Positions 1-10,200 of a stretch of 64,000 nucleotides of DNA are shown here, piece by piece. The stretch lies in the NCBI RefSeq assembly GCF_000014945.1, contig NC_008553.1, forward strand, positions 868,001 through 932,000, given 5' to 3'. The translations under genes and the position numbers were made by a program. The DNA comes from Methanothrix thermoacetophila PT. GTDB taxonomy: Archaea > Halobacteriota > Methanosarcinia > Methanotrichales > Methanotrichaceae. The notes beneath the pieces were generated by a model that saw only the letters and a list, made by a program, of their open reading frames with translations, made no database searches and was not told the origin of the DNA. How positions within the stretch are numbered: position 1 is the first letter of the stretch; each line of letters opens with the position of its first letter.

Positions 1-461
1 AGACGTACACATCCCCTGAGGGGGCTCTGATAAGAGAGATAGCAGCAGCCATAAGGCGATACAAGTCGGAGAGGGGCATGGCGCTGAATGCGCCGCTGTC
101 GGGCATAGAGATATACACAGAGTTGGAGCTGGAGACGTTCGATCTGAGAGGGGTGGCGAACGCTCCGATACAACTCAGAAAGGGCCAGCCTGAGATCGAG
201 AGCAGGGCGGTCGCTGTGAAGCCTGTTATGCGCTTCATAGGCCCGAGGTACAAGGATCAAGCTGGGAAGATCATAAAGAAGCTCACATCCATGGATCCGG
301 CTGATGTGGAGAGGATGCTGGCATCAGGGCGTGTTGAAATCGAAGGAGCGGAGATCACACCTGAGATGGTGGAGATCGTCAGGGAGACGCTCTCAATGGG
401 AGAGGCTGTCGATGTTCTAAGGCTCGATAGAGCGACGCTGCTGATAAGGAGGAGCTCTTGA
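1..461 (+). CDS. valS: Valyl-tRNA synthetase, C-terminal fragment (runs off left edge)
   Basis: The reading frame is open from base 3 and ends at a TGA at 459-461, giving the last 152 residues. The segment reading AIRRYKSERGMALNAPL is the conserved motif near the C-terminal anticodon-binding/arm region of class I valyl-tRNA synthetases, which charge tRNA-Val in the cytoplasm. The catalytic HIGH and KMSKS regions lie outside the window. The stop overlaps the TTG start of the next gene by 4 bp (TTGA), so the two are probably cotranscribed and translationally coupled. The identification is from recognition of the C-terminal sequence; other class I synthetases are less likely. Confidence 0.85.
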   Translation, partial: TYTSPEGALIREIAAAIRRYKSERGMALNAPLSGIEIYTELELETFDLRGVANAPIQLRKGQPEIESRAVAVKPVMRFIGPRYKDQAGKIIKKLTSMDPADVERMLASGRVEIEGAEITPEMVEIVRETLSMGEAVDVLRLDRATLLIRRSS

Positions 462-1039
462 TAGAGGTTGAGGCCAAGGCCAGGGCTCTGGAGGATGCGG
501 AGGAACGGATCCTGCGGATGGGGGGCGTGCTGGAGGGAGTGGAGAGCCACACGGACATCTACTTCCGCTCCCCGGTTCGCGATTTTGCCTCGACTGATGA
601 GGCTCTGCGAATAAGGATCAAGGATGATGGCGTCCACCTTACCTACAAAGGTCCGAAGCTGGATTCGGAGACAAAGACCAGGCTCGAGCTGAGCATCAGG
701 GTGGACGATGCAGCCGCCGCTGAGAAACTGCTCGAGTCTCTTGGGTTCTCGAGATTCGCTGTCGTCAGAAAGAGGAGAGCAAAGTACAGGCTTGGCGATG
801 CTATCGTAGCGCTGGACGATGTCGATGGACTTGGGAGATTTGTTGAAGTGGAAATATCAGCGGATCACGTCAACCCCAGAGACAGGGCGCGTGTGCTCGA
901 GATGATCTCCAGTGTTGGCATGGGCAAGCCGATCAGACTGTCGTACCTGGAGCTTCTTGAGATCGCGCGGTCGAGCACCCCCATCACCGCATCTGGCAGC
1001 GCTGATGAAAAGAGCACTCCTGCGAGGTCGGAGCCCTGA
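458..1039 (+). CDS. cyaB: CYTH-domain protein (class IV adenylate cyclase/CyaB-like phosphatase)
   Basis: A 193-residue protein beginning with the CYTH signature ExExK (EVEAK, residues 3-7), followed by the alternating charged strands of a triphosphate tunnel fold, including RIRIKDDG, LTYKGPK and VEVEI. CYTH proteins hydrolyse or cyclise nucleoside triphosphates or inorganic triphosphate; archaeal members are commonly named CyaB or ThiT, and the substrate cannot be decided from sequence. The start is TTG at 458, supported by a purine-rich GGAGG-type site just upstream and the TTGA overlap with valS. The last ~25 residues (after residue 168) are low-complexity and probably lie outside the fold. 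Confidence 0.8.
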   Translation: MIEVEAKARALEDAEERILRMGGVLEGVESHTDIYFRSPVRDFASTDEALRIRIKDDGVHLTYKGPKLDSETKTRLELSIRVDDAAAAEKLLESLGFSRFAVVRKRRAKYRLGDAIVALDDVDGLGRFVEVEISADHVNPRDRARVLEMISSVGMGKPIRLSYLELLEIARSSTPITASGSADEKSTPARSEP

Positions 1040-1174
1040 CTCAGTGATGTGTATTCGGCTTGTGTGATTGCATCAGTGATTTCAGAGCATGAGATTTTGC
1101 GGATGGCATTATGATCGCATGATGGTTCCCGGCAGTCCATCCATTGATATCGCGATCTTTTCCTGAGCGATCGC

Positions 1175-1185
1175 AAATTTAATAC
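1175..1185 (+). promoter_or_regulatory. Probable TATA box of mtd
   Basis: AAATTTAATAC lies about 25-30 bases before the mtd ATG at 1210. That spacing places the transcript start close to the start codon, consistent with a very short or absent leader. No strong ribosome-binding site precedes the ATG, which fits. Confidence 0.45.
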
Positions 1186-1209
1186 TCCACCTCTCCCCTT
1201 CAGACCACC

Positions 1210-2037
1210 ATGTTCAAGATCGGTTTTATCAAGCTCGGAAATATCGCGTCCTCGCTTGTTGTTGATCTCGCGCTGGATGAGATTGCAGAGAGGACCGAGA
1301 TAGAGTCAAAGGTTGTATCTCACGGCCCGAAGATGTCCAGGGGCGAGGGTGAGCGGCTGGCCGAGGAGATGCGCGCCTGGGGTCCGCAGATGGTTGTTGT
1401 TGTGAGCCCGAACGCTGCCACTCCAGGGCCGACAGCTGCAAGAAGCATGCTGAAGGGGATCCCGCTTATCGTCATATCCGACGGGCCCACGAAGAAGGAG
1501 GCAAGGGATGCGATGGAGACAGAGGGCTTCGGTTACATCATCCTGCCGATGGACCCGCTCATAGGGGCGAAGCGCGAGTTCCTGGATCCGGCTGAGATGG
1601 CGATATTCAATGCAGACGCGCTCAAAGTGCTGAGCATATGCGGCGCTGTCAGGCTCGTGCAGGAGGAGATCGACAGGGCGATCGCATCTGTGGCCGCTGG
1701 ATCCCCGCAGCTTCCGCACATACTCGCCACGCCTGAGCTATGCGCAGAGCGCATGGATTTCGCGAATCCATATGCGAGAGCGAAGGCGATCGCCGCGCTC
1801 TACATGGCCCAGACTGCCGCATCCATCGACGCGCAGGCATGCTTCAGGCTCAAGGAGCTCGAGGCGATCGCCCTCGCGGCAGCCGCAGGGCATGAGGTCA
1901 TTCGAGCAGCTGCCAGGCTCGCAGACGAGGCGAGGGAGCTGGAGAAGTCTGGGGACACTGTATCGAGAAAGCCGCATGCGCGGTCGGGCGATCTGCTAGT
2001 GAAGAGAAAGCTCCTGGAGAAGCCGGCGAGGATCTGA
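1210..2037 (+). CDS. mtd: F420-dependent methylenetetrahydromethanopterin dehydrogenase
   Basis: The 275-residue protein has the length and sequence of Mtd (N-terminus MFKIGFIKLGNI, then VVVVSPNAATPGP and VISDGPTKKE). Mtd interconverts methylene- and methenyl-tetrahydromethanopterin (or tetrahydrosarcinapterin) with coenzyme F420 in the cytoplasm, a step of the C1 branch of methanogenesis. It appears monocistronic: 170 bp separate it from the gene before, and the next gene is on the opposite strand. This is the clearest single sign that the genome is a methanogen's. The enzyme folds into an F420-binding alpha/beta domain followed by a helical domain; the Ala-rich helices of residues 190-250 match the latter. 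Confidence 0.95.
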   Translation: MFKIGFIKLGNIASSLVVDLALDEIAERTEIESKVVSHGPKMSRGEGERLAEEMRAWGPQMVVVVSPNAATPGPTAARSMLKGIPLIVISDGPTKKEARDAMETEGFGYIILPMDPLIGAKREFLDPAEMAIFNADALKVLSICGAVRLVQEEIDRAIASVAAGSPQLPHILATPELCAERMDFANPYARAKAIAALYMAQTAASIDAQACFRLKELEAIALAAAAGHEVIRAAARLADEARELEKSGDTVSRKPHARSGDLLVKRKLLEKPARI

Positions 2038-2210
2038 AGGTCCTCCTCAGGCTTTCGCAGTCTTTTTTCCAAAAGCAGCAACATAAAGGCGACAGCACCT
2101 ATGCCTAACTGCGAAGGCACCGTCGCCCAGCCAGATCGGTTGACAGTTCAGTTGATATTCAACCCTGCTTAATGCATACTGGCGAGGGCATTTTCTTCCC
2201 AGCGAATCGG

Positions 2211-2669
2211 CTATGCTCTGCCTGATACCGTGTTCGGCGCGCCCATCGTGCCCATCATGTATCCCCAGTCGCCTGCTGTGTCTCTGTCGCGCCCATCTGG
2301 GTACCTCCCCCATGTCATATCGTTCGCGAGCGTGTCTGTTCTGAGAGGAGATTCATCCACGATATTCCCGGCACCATCGATGAGCTGGACCACGCCGCTG
2401 TTGTTGTGCATCCACTCCTTGCTGCCCATGGCGACGTAGAAGCCATGCGGCTCGATCAGAACGCCATCTGGTATGTGGATCTCTCCAATCCAGCTCTCAT
2501 CTATGATCCTTACGCACCATCCCCCGATCATAACGCTCTCATTCCCGGAGTTGTAGAGCTCAACCCAATCGCTCGACCCCTCCGGCGGGCCTAACTCCAC
2601 CTCGTTCAGAACCACATCTGCTGCGCTGCAGCATGACAGAATCAATACCAAGAGGATGACAGCTCTCAT
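2211..2669 (-). CDS. Exported lamin-tail-domain protein
   Basis: From the ATG at 2669 the product is 152 residues: a signal peptide (MRAVILLVLILSCCSAADVV) followed by one lamin tail domain (LTD). The domain is shown by VLNEVELGPPEG, DWVELYNSGNESVMIGGW, the phrase IPDGVLIEPHGFYV and the end motif TWGRYPDGRDRD with GAPN. LTD modules form an Ig-like beta-sandwich and occur in secreted nucleases and surface proteins. No nuclease or anchor is present here, so the function is unknown. An upstream extension to 2843 is open but would put non-hydrophobic residues ahead of the signal peptide, so the shorter start is preferred. The two Cys at the end of the hydrophobic stretch might allow lipid attachment. 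Confidence 0.75.
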   Translation of the reverse strand: MRAVILLVLILSCCSAADVVLNEVELGPPEGSSDWVELYNSGNESVMIGGWCVRIIDESWIGEIHIPDGVLIEPHGFYVAMGSKEWMHNNSGVVQLIDGAGNIVDESPLRTDTLANDMTWGRYPDGRDRDTAGDWGYMMGTMGAPNTVSGRA

Positions 2670-2846
2670 GAGCGCATCTGCTCGGCCATGCTTATTATAG
2701 GTACTCCTGGAGATGCAGCAGAATCGCAGGTTCATGCGATGGGCATGGCCATCAGCTCCAGCGACCAGGTGATGTGCTGAACTTTTCTGATAACAGCATG
2801 TCCGTGTTGAAGACTGGTATTTGCTTTTGTCCTTGGATCCCATCCC

Positions 2847-2948
2847 AAGCTTGGACCTGTCCGAATAAGGATAGAGTGCTTATGACAAACAAGAACGATA
2901 TGGCTCATATTGGCTCCAACCTCTTATTCGGACAACGTCCCCAAGCTT
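2847..2948. repeat. Short inverted-repeat element (copy A of GTCCGAATAAG family)
   Basis: An ~100-bp element whose ends are imperfect inverted repeats: outer AAGCTTGG arms and a perfect inner GTCCGAATAAG pair at 2859-2869 and 2923-2933. It lies just upstream of the HEAT-repeat gene. Related copies are at 40796-40872 and, more degraded, at 46783-46858 and 4441-4530. No reading frame is convincing inside it. It could be a MITE-like element or a REP-type hairpin. Confidence 0.6.
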
Positions 2949-2998
2949 TCAGAGTTTCTCTTAAATACCTCAAATAGAAACGATTTTGTGGTGTCGTC

Positions 2999-3577
2999 AT
3001 GCCGCTGAGAGCTGATCCAGAGAAAGTCGAGATGTATATAAAAAACCTCAAGGACGATAGCTCCAACGTCCGGGCGCAGGCAGCAGAGGCGCTTGGCAAG
3101 ATAGGCGATCCGAAAGCGGTGGGGCCACTGATCGATGCGCTTCTCGATGTGGATGCGAGCGTGAGATCAGAGGCCGCGGAGGCGCTGGGGAAGATCAAAG
3201 ACGCCAGGGCTGTGGAGCCGCTGAGCAGGGCCCTGAACGATGCGAACGCTATTGTGAGGTGGAACGCGGCTTGGGCTCTTGGGAGCATAGGAGATCCGAG
3301 GGCGGTGGAGGCTCTCATCGGGGTGCTCAACGACATGAGCCAGGATGTGAGGCTCAACGCAGCATGCGCTCTCGGCAGCATCGGCGATCCGAGGGCTGTC
3401 GATCCTTTGCTCCCCATGCTGAAAGATACGAGCTGGAAGGTGCGATATCATGTTACAAGAGCTCTTGGGCTGATAGGCGACCCAAGGATTATCGACCATC
3501 TGGAAAGCATCAGCGACGAGAGCCCGATAGTACAGAAAGCGGTAAAAGAGACTGTAGAGCGGCTGAGGCAGCGCTGA
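2999..3577 (+). CDS. HEAT-repeat (PBS-lyase-like) protein
   Basis: 192 residues made almost entirely of five consecutive 31-residue HEAT-like repeats (residues ~20-175) with the consensus VRxxAAxALGxIGDPRAVxPL, plus a partial sixth at the C-terminus. Such alpha-solenoids are scaffolds for protein-protein contacts; in cyanobacteria related proteins attach bilins, but there is no sign of that here. There is no signal peptide, so it is probably cytoplasmic. It is flanked upstream by a short inverted-repeat element and downstream by an oppositely oriented gene, so it is likely a single-gene unit. The specific partner cannot be inferred. Confidence 0.85.
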   Translation: MPLRADPEKVEMYIKNLKDDSSNVRAQAAEALGKIGDPKAVGPLIDALLDVDASVRSEAAEALGKIKDARAVEPLSRALNDANAIVRWNAAWALGSIGDPRAVEALIGVLNDMSQDVRLNAACALGSIGDPRAVDPLLPMLKDTSWKVRYHVTRALGLIGDPRIIDHLESISDESPIVQKAVKETVERLRQR

Positions 3578-3637
3578 CAAAAATGCTGGGAACAGCGTGA
3601 CCTCCCGAAGATTGGAGTTTGCGCCCTGCTACCCCTA

Positions 3638-4297
3638 TCAGATGCCAGAGCGCTCAAGTCCCAGCTGTGAGGCCAGTGGATGAGCCCTCACCATCTCCAC
3701 TGCCTCCTCGCGTGTCAACCCGGCGCCAATCGCTATCTCCACCGCTCTCTTTGAGGTGATCAGATCTTCAGGAGCATGTGTATCTGTATTCACAGCCATC
3801 TTTGCGCCAGCTTTCTTTGCAACGCGCACAACATGCCCATTTGTGATGTTGTGCCCCAGCCGCGATGTTATCTCCAGCACAACATCGTTCTCCCGGGCCA
3901 GCTCTGCCTCCTCCAGAGCAATGAAACCCGGATGCGCGAGGATATCGACACCTGCCTCTATCGCGGCTCTGTTGGTCCCTGGCGCGACCGGCTCTACTGG
4001 AGTCTCCCCATGGACTACCACGATCTCCGCGCCCAGAGCTCTTGAGAGAAGCACGAGCCGCTCGATCTTCTCTGGCGGCACGTGGGTTATCTCGACGCCG
4101 ATAATCACCTTGAGAGAATAGGCATCCTCCATCTCCTTCACTTTTAGCATGCTTCCGACGACATGCTCCACATTCGTGAAGTCGACGTGATCCGTTATCG
4201 CAATGGCCGTGTATCCGCTCGCCTCAGCACGTCTGAGAAGCTCGGCCGGAATGAGCTCACCATCGCTGAAGACCGTGTGCGTATGGAGGTCTATCAT
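3638..4297 (-). CDS. PHP-domain phosphoesterase (histidinol-phosphatase-like)
   Basis: 219 residues from the ATG at 4297, which puts the metal-binding motif IDLHTHTVFSDGE at the extreme N-terminus as in the family. Other PHP metal ligands are visible: TDHVDF, the H of VHGETPVEP, ILAHPG and NTDTHAPED. PHP enzymes are metal-dependent phosphatases; archaeal stand-alone members are usually annotated as histidinol phosphatase-like, but the substrate is not proven. hisD lies 38 kb away, so context does not establish a histidine role. An upstream extension to 4408 is open but would place 37 unrelated residues ahead of the first metal ligand. Confidence 0.8.
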   Translation of the reverse strand: MIDLHTHTVFSDGELIPAELLRRAEASGYTAIAITDHVDFTNVEHVVGSMLKVKEMEDAYSLKVIIGVEITHVPPEKIERLVLLSRALGAEIVVVHGETPVEPVAPGTNRAAIEAGVDILAHPGFIALEEAELARENDVVLEITSRLGHNITNGHVVRVAKKAGAKMAVNTDTHAPEDLITSKRAVEIAIGAGLTREEAVEMVRAHPLASQLGLERSGI

Positions 4298-4440
4298 GCT
4301 GGATGCTTTCGCGCATGGGGTAATAATGGTTGCGAGAGGCTCGCTGGAATCGATACTCGACCAGCAGCGCAAAGATACACGGTGATGTACTTCCCCGCAT
4401 ATTATCAAATGGAAGATTCACGGTCTGAGGTTTGCCTACC

Positions 4441-4530
4441 AACCTGTCTGAACAAAGATCAGGTATTTCCGTCATCCAAAAGCAGCAAGCCACAGGTTTT
4501 TGAATTCAGCTCTTATTAAGACAGATCCGC
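4441..4530. repeat. Degraded short inverted-repeat element (copy D)
   Basis: Ends are CTGTCTGAACAAAG and its imperfect inverse (CTCTTATTAAGACAG), spanning the gap between the divergent PHP and MgtC-like genes. An internal segment reading CATCCAAAAGCAGCAAGCC resembles the interior of the copy at 40796-40872 (CATCCAATAGCAGTAAAGCC), which links it to the same family. The match is weak and the assignment tentative. Confidence 0.35.
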
Positions 4531-4578
4531 CTATTCGACCGGAAATTGTATAACATCCGGAGCCATGATCGGGAATTA

Positions 4579-5859
4579 ATGGAGTTTGTGGACCTCTACC
4601 CTTTTGTAATGTCTATGATCATCGGAGCGCTGATAGGAATCGAGCGCCAGCGGAGAATCGTCGAGAACAAAACCAGAGGCGTGGCCGGCCTCCGCACATT
4701 TGTACTCATAGCGCTCCTGGGTGCGCTCGCGGCCAGCCTATCAGAGATCTTCGGCCATCTTTTCATTGTAATTGCATATGCCGGCTTTCTCATACTTGTG
4801 GGAATAGGGTATGCCACCGCCTCCAGAATTACGGGGTGGCTCGATTTCACATCCGCTGTCGCTGCAGCGATCACCTTTCTTCTTGGAGCGCTCTGCTACT
4901 TCGAGGACAGCATGCTTCTAGCGGTTGCCCTCTCGATTCTCGTCACCTGGACGCTCGCCACCAGGAAGATAACCCACAGATACGTCGAGGCGATCAGCGA
5001 TACCGAGCTGCTCGACACGCTCAAGATGGCGCTTGTGGCGCTTGTGATACTCCCGCTTCTGCCTGACAGGGCGCTGGATCCCCTAGAGGTTCTCAATCCC
5101 AGAAGGATATGGATGATGGTCGTTCTCGTGAGCCTGATAAGCTATGTGGGCTACATACTGATAAGAGTCCTCGGAGACGATCGGGGGCTGACGCTCACAG
5201 GAATTCTGGGCGGTATAATCTCCAGCACCGCTGTCACGATGAGCATGGCATCTGAGGTGAGGGAGAGGAGGCAGTCACTTGCGTCTGCGGTCTTCGCCAC
5301 AACCCTGGCAAGCTGCACGATGTTCCCCAGAATACTTCTGATAGTGATGGTCGTCAACATGGAGCTGGTTCTTCCTCTATCAGTACAGCTCGCAGCAATG
5401 GCAGGAGTCGGTGTGGCTCTTGCGTACATCCACAGGAATAATCTCGCCCCGATCAAGGGCAGTGTGGAGCACAAGGATCCATTCAGATTGATTCCCGCGC
5501 TGAAGTTCGGCGCGCTCTTCGCCTTCATACTGTTTGTCACAAAGCTCGCGTCCGTTTCACTGGGAGACGCGGGAAGCTATGCTGCAGGCGTGATCTCCGG
5601 GCTGGCAGATGTCGATGCTGTTGTACTGACAATGGCTACACTTGCAGCAGGGACCATCACCGGCGAGACTGCAGTTATCGCCATAACGCTCGCAGCGATA
5701 ACGAACACAGGCCTCAAGCTAGTGATCGCATTCCTCATGGGCAGCAGGGAGTTCGGAATGGAGATGGCAAAGGTCTTCATACCAATGATGGCAGCAGGGA
5801 TCATGATGCTTTTCTGGTATACCAATGCTCTCCATCATCTCAGCCAGCTGCTCTCATGA
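4579..5859 (+). CDS. MgtC/SapB + DUF4010 membrane protein
   Basis: About 426 residues and strongly hydrophobic, with roughly 11-12 predicted membrane segments. The N-terminal ~140 residues carry the MgtC/SapB signature (IIGALIGIERQRR, then TRGVAGLRTFVLIALLGALA); the remainder matches the DUF4010 type (GGIISSTAVTMSMASEVRE; the SGLADVDAVVLTMA stretch near residue 345). MgtC proteins are linked to low-Mg2+ survival and F-type ATPase regulation in bacteria; the role of the MgtC-DUF4010 fusion is unknown. The ATG at 4579 gives the usual N-terminus; a TTG at 4546 is possible. It stands alone. Confidence 0.8.
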   Translation: MEFVDLYPFVMSMIIGALIGIERQRRIVENKTRGVAGLRTFVLIALLGALAASLSEIFGHLFIVIAYAGFLILVGIGYATASRITGWLDFTSAVAAAITFLLGALCYFEDSMLLAVALSILVTWTLATRKITHRYVEAISDTELLDTLKMALVALVILPLLPDRALDPLEVLNPRRIWMMVVLVSLISYVGYILIRVLGDDRGLTLTGILGGIISSTAVTMSMASEVRERRQSLASAVFATTLASCTMFPRILLIVMVVNMELVLPLSVQLAAMAGVGVALAYIHRNNLAPIKGSVEHKDPFRLIPALKFGALFAFILFVTKLASVSLGDAGSYAAGVISGLADVDAVVLTMATLAAGTITGETAVIAITLAAITNTGLKLVIAFLMGSREFGMEMAKVFIPMMAAGIMMLFWYTNALHHLSQLLS

Positions 5860-5977
5860 GATGCAACATGGCTCACATCCCCGAATTATCTGAGATCCTC
5901 GTCTGGAAAATGATCTTTGGACGCTTTTCCATCACATTGCTGCCCCTCCCGATCCACCCGGGTCTGCCCGGACTTCA

Positions 5978-6862
5978 TCAGCATATGAAGTATATGCCCA
6001 GCGCCACCATGGAGACTGCAGAGAGCTTCCTCATCACAGCCCCTCTGCATGTATCCTCCTCGATTAATCCCGCATACGCGGACCTGATGACCAGTATGGA
6101 TATGAATGTCATCATCGGCTGGAGCGCGCCAACGCCATTCACAAGTGCAAGCGGACCGCTGGCATATGCAAATATGAATAGAATCATTCCCAGAAACTGA
6201 AACGCCTCCTCCACGAGGATGGAGCAAATGGTATGCGCGCTCGATGCCATCATGCACAGACCCGATATTCCCCCGGATCTCAGAAACGGCACTACAGCTA
6301 TGAGATTTCCGAATGAGGACCATATGTACATATCCCATTCTCCCATTGAGCAGAGGAGATACTTCATTGCGATATAATAGATCGCGTTCATCACCCAATA
6401 CGGAAGGAGATGCCTCAAAGCTGGGGTGGTGAGCGAATCCGGACGGTATGCGACGATGATCGAGCTCAGAAGTATGAGCGCTGCTCCAGCATAGTTCCTC
6501 GCCGGCAGGCTTTCATCAAGTAGCGACGCCGAGAGAAATAAGACGAGCACGATATAGAAGTACTCAAGCGACGTCACCCTCGAGAGCTCATCCTCCTTGA
6601 TTGCTCTGAGAAAATATACCGTCGGGAGAACCTGGATGCTTCCAATACCCATGGCGAGGAGCGCATCCGGGAATACAAACTCTGGTCTTATAAACGCGAA
6701 TGCAGTCAGTGAGAAGACCTGCTGGGCCAGCACCTGGCACAGAAGGTAAACCTTGGGCTCCTGCAGGTACCGGTCCAGGATCAGCTTGTCCAGCAGACCG
6801 GCAAGCGTGAACGATACCGTGCCGAACAGGGCGAGAAGGAGCCAGCTCACATTTGAAAACAT
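5978..6862 (-). CDS. EamA/DMT-superfamily transporter
   Basis: 294 residues with about ten hydrophobic helices arranged as two five-helix halves, the layout of the drug/metabolite transporter (EamA) superfamily. The first half ends in LILLSSIIVAYRPD and the second in AVSMVALGIYF, the typical repeat ends. The start ATG at 6862 gives an immediately hydrophobic N-terminus (MFSNVSWLLLALFG). Its substrate cannot be deduced. It runs convergently with the MgtC-like gene and no partner gene is adjacent. Confidence 0.8.
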   Translation of the reverse strand: MFSNVSWLLLALFGTVSFTLAGLLDKLILDRYLQEPKVYLLCQVLAQQVFSLTAFAFIRPEFVFPDALLAMGIGSIQVLPTVYFLRAIKEDELSRVTSLEYFYIVLVLFLSASLLDESLPARNYAGAALILLSSIIVAYRPDSLTTPALRHLLPYWVMNAIYYIAMKYLLCSMGEWDMYIWSSFGNLIAVVPFLRSGGISGLCMMASSAHTICSILVEEAFQFLGMILFIFAYASGPLALVNGVGALQPMMTFISILVIRSAYAGLIEEDTCRGAVMRKLSAVSMVALGIYFIC

Positions 6863-7202
6863 CTCTTTCTGTGCTTAAGTATGTTACTGATGACTCGTAA
6901 GTACCACTGATCTGGTTTGCTTTGATAGTTTTGCTTTGATAGTGAGTGGCTGTGTATCGGTTGTGTGCTGGTATCATTGAGATCGACAGCGTACGCCATG
7001 CTAGGATCTGTGATCTGCTATGCCACTGAATGCCGACCCGCGGAATTCTCAGTAATCCGAGCCGGCAACCCGAAAAGCATGCTCTGTGGAGATCAGGGAC
7101 CGTTTCGAGTGCTGCTTATGCGCAGCCTCTCATATGTGGTCGTCTCTCAGAGAAAGCTTTAACACATAAAATGGGAAGACAAAGATCCAATCGGCTTACA
7201 GG
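6863..7202. other. Intergenic region with a 14-bp tandem duplication
   Basis: 340 bp between divergent genes. At 6916-6943 the unit TTTGCTTTGATAGT occurs twice in tandem. A TATA-like CTTTAACAC lies near 7155, about 45 bases before the next gene, and may be its promoter. Short reading frames here show no recognisable features, and no RNA gene is evident. Confidence 0.4.
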
Positions 7203-10200
7203 GTGGCGAGTGAAATCCAGCTGAGAAGAGAGGCACTGCCTTTGGATCTCGTTTTGGTGGCAGCTCTGGCTCTGATCACGGGAGCTATTGCCATGAACGT
7301 TCAGGCAGGCCAAGGCGTGGTTGTGTTTGCGCTTCAGGCGCTTCTGCTCTATGCACTCATATCAGCGGTATTCCCTGAGAAAGAGCCTCTTGGGTCTATT
7401 TTTCATAGGATCATTCTCAGCATCGGCGTGACGCTGGTGGTGTCTCTGGCGGAGGTCGCACTGGGTATGGGGGAATTTCCCGCGCTGATTGTCGCCATCC
7501 TGGTTTTGATTCTCGTGGTCCTTGCGCACATCCGTAGGGGTGCGGTCCCGAGGAGGAGAAGGTTCTCGGTACACACCTACAGATACGCTCTCAGGAGCAA
7601 TCGAAGAAGCCTTCCGCAGAAGATTGTGCCCGCGATCATCGTTCTTCTGATTGTTGCTGCAATCTCTTTCGGCTACGTGACGGTGAAAAGCGATAGGCAG
7701 GAGGGTTTCACAGAGTTCTACGTGACTGGTTTGAGCATAAATAGTAATGGAAACGCGACAGCGACTGTTGGCGTCATAAACCACGAGGGAGTTGAGGCGA
7801 ACTACACGATCGATGTTGAGATGAATGGAGTGAGGGCAGCACAGAGGTATGCACATCTGGCCGATGGAGGAGCATATGAGGAGACGCTGGAGTGGGGCAT
7901 ACCCATGCACACGGGCGAGCTTTGCACGCTCAGAATTCTTCTTTACAGAAATGGCGAGATGCTGAAGGATTACCAGAAAACCCTGAGGATCAGCGATTAC
8001 ATCACAGAGGCTCCTGTGGCGAATATGTCAGAAAGCGGGGATGCGCAGCAAGTGAACACAACGTCGAATGTCACGGCAGTCGCGAAGAACATATCACAGG
8101 ACACATCTCTGCGCAGCACACCGGTGGCTTCTGCCACGAGAAGGGTCTCATCAGGGTCTGGAGGTTCCGGATCATCCAGCAGCTCCGGCTCATCATCCTC
8201 ATCAGGAATATCAAATGATGTGAGCGCTGCTTCGAAGATGCCAGGGAACGAGAGCGCGTTAGAGGGCAGCACGACTGATATGAATCAATCAGCTGCTGCA
8301 GCAATGCCTGACGAAAACGCAACTGCAGTCGCGAACGCCACGCCGGCCAGTGTCTCTCTCATGGCCGCTTTAACAAGCGTTTCCGCCATCATAAATCAGA
8401 CGGGGGAGGGCGCTGATTTAAGTGATGCATCGGTGAATGCATCCACAGCCCCAGCAGATCTTGAGAATAGGAGCACAGCTCCTTTGCCTGCGGTGTCGCT
8501 GAACAGAAGCCCGAGCAGGAGCACAAGCGCCGTGGAGAACAGATCTCAGGAGATTGTGCATCTGAAGGCGCGCCCTGAGATCGAGCGGCTCGAGCCGGAT
8601 AAGGAGAGCCCTCAGAAGGTCGGAACCACGGTTGTCTGGAGTGTCAGAGCCTCAACGCATGCGGATGGTCTGAGCTACAGGTTCTTTTTGAATGGCAGGC
8701 CGATCACCAGCTGGAGCAGCAGCCCGAGCTGGACCTGGTACACATCGGGAATTCCAGCTGGAGAATACAACGTGAGTGCGTGTGTGAGGGGTTCGAATAG
8801 CACAGACTGCGAGGATACGGCATGGTCGCTGTACACACTGCTGCCGATGAACCTGCCGCCGGATCTGACTGCCGTGATATCAGATCCTGAGGGTCCGCAG
8901 CCACAGGGCACACAGATAAGATGGTCCGCAGCCGCATCTGACGAGGAGAACGATACGCTGCTGTACAGGTTCTCCGTTGATGGTCTCACCGTTAGAGATT
9001 GGTCGAGATCCGGCATCTTCGAGATGAACACATCCGCTCTCGCTCCGGGAAATCATACGGTCCGCGTTGATGTGAGGGATGGACTCCACTCAGCCGAATA
9101 TGATGATGCCATTGAGCAGGTCGTGGAGATCGTGGCGGCAAACGCCCCTCCTAAAATCAAGGGACTTGTGCCTAACAGGGAGAGCCCGCAGCCTGTTGGA
9201 TCTGTGATTACATGGACTGCATCTGCGGATGATCCCGACAACGACACGCTGCTGTACAGATTCTTTGTTGATGATGTGGCTGTGAGCGGATGGTCGACGA
9301 ATCCGCAGTTTGTATGGAACACGAGCGGCTACAGCGATGGCGAACACAGGGTGAGCGTTCTGGTTAAAGATAAACATCATGAGGATCACGACAGGAGGGA
9401 TGTGAGCTTCTCTCTCGAAAAGAAGAACTCTCCACCAAGGGCGCTGAGCCTCCTGCCTGACAGGGGGAGCCCGCAGCCTGTGGGCTCGAGGATCACCTGG
9501 AGCGCACTTGCAGAGGATCCCGATAACGATCCAATCCAGTACAGGTTCTTTGTTGATGGTGTGGCTGTTAGCGACTGGTCGTCATCCGCGGTATTCGAGC
9601 TCGATACATCCGGGCTCTCGCCGGGCAACCACACGCTCAGCGTTCATGTGAGAGATGGCATGCACGCGGATCACGATGACGAGAAGGAGAAGTTCTTCGA
9701 GCTCAGCGTTCCCAACAGGCCGCCAGCGGGGCTGAAGCTCATGCCATCTTTAGAAAGCCCGCAGCCTGTGGGATCGGTGATAACATGGACAGCCTCTGCA
9801 GATGATCCCGACAACGACACGCTGCTGTACAGATTCTCGCTGAACGGGAGGGCGGTGACCGACTGGTCGCCGTCAGGCAGCTGGTCTTGGAACACATCCG
9901 GCCTCTCCGCCGGAGAGCACACGGTGGGAGTCTGGGTCAGGGATGGCCGTCATGCAGGTGCGGTAGGCTTTGATTCTGCTCAGACATCGAAGTTCATACT
10001 GACACCGGAGAACCGCCCACCGGAGATGATATCGCTCAGACCAGACAGGGCCGGACCCTACGAGCCCGGGGCCGAGGTGACGTGGATCGCGGAGGCGAGG
10101 GATCCCGAGGGCGATGCGCTCCTGTACAGGTTCTTTGTTGATGGTGCTGCTGTGAGCGACTGGTCCGGCACAGAGCGCTGGACTTTGAGCACTTCAGAGG

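Noticed and set aside
2774-2977. 67-codon frame across the inverted-repeat element before the HEAT gene
   Set aside because: It simply runs through the element; related copies are not open in the same frame.
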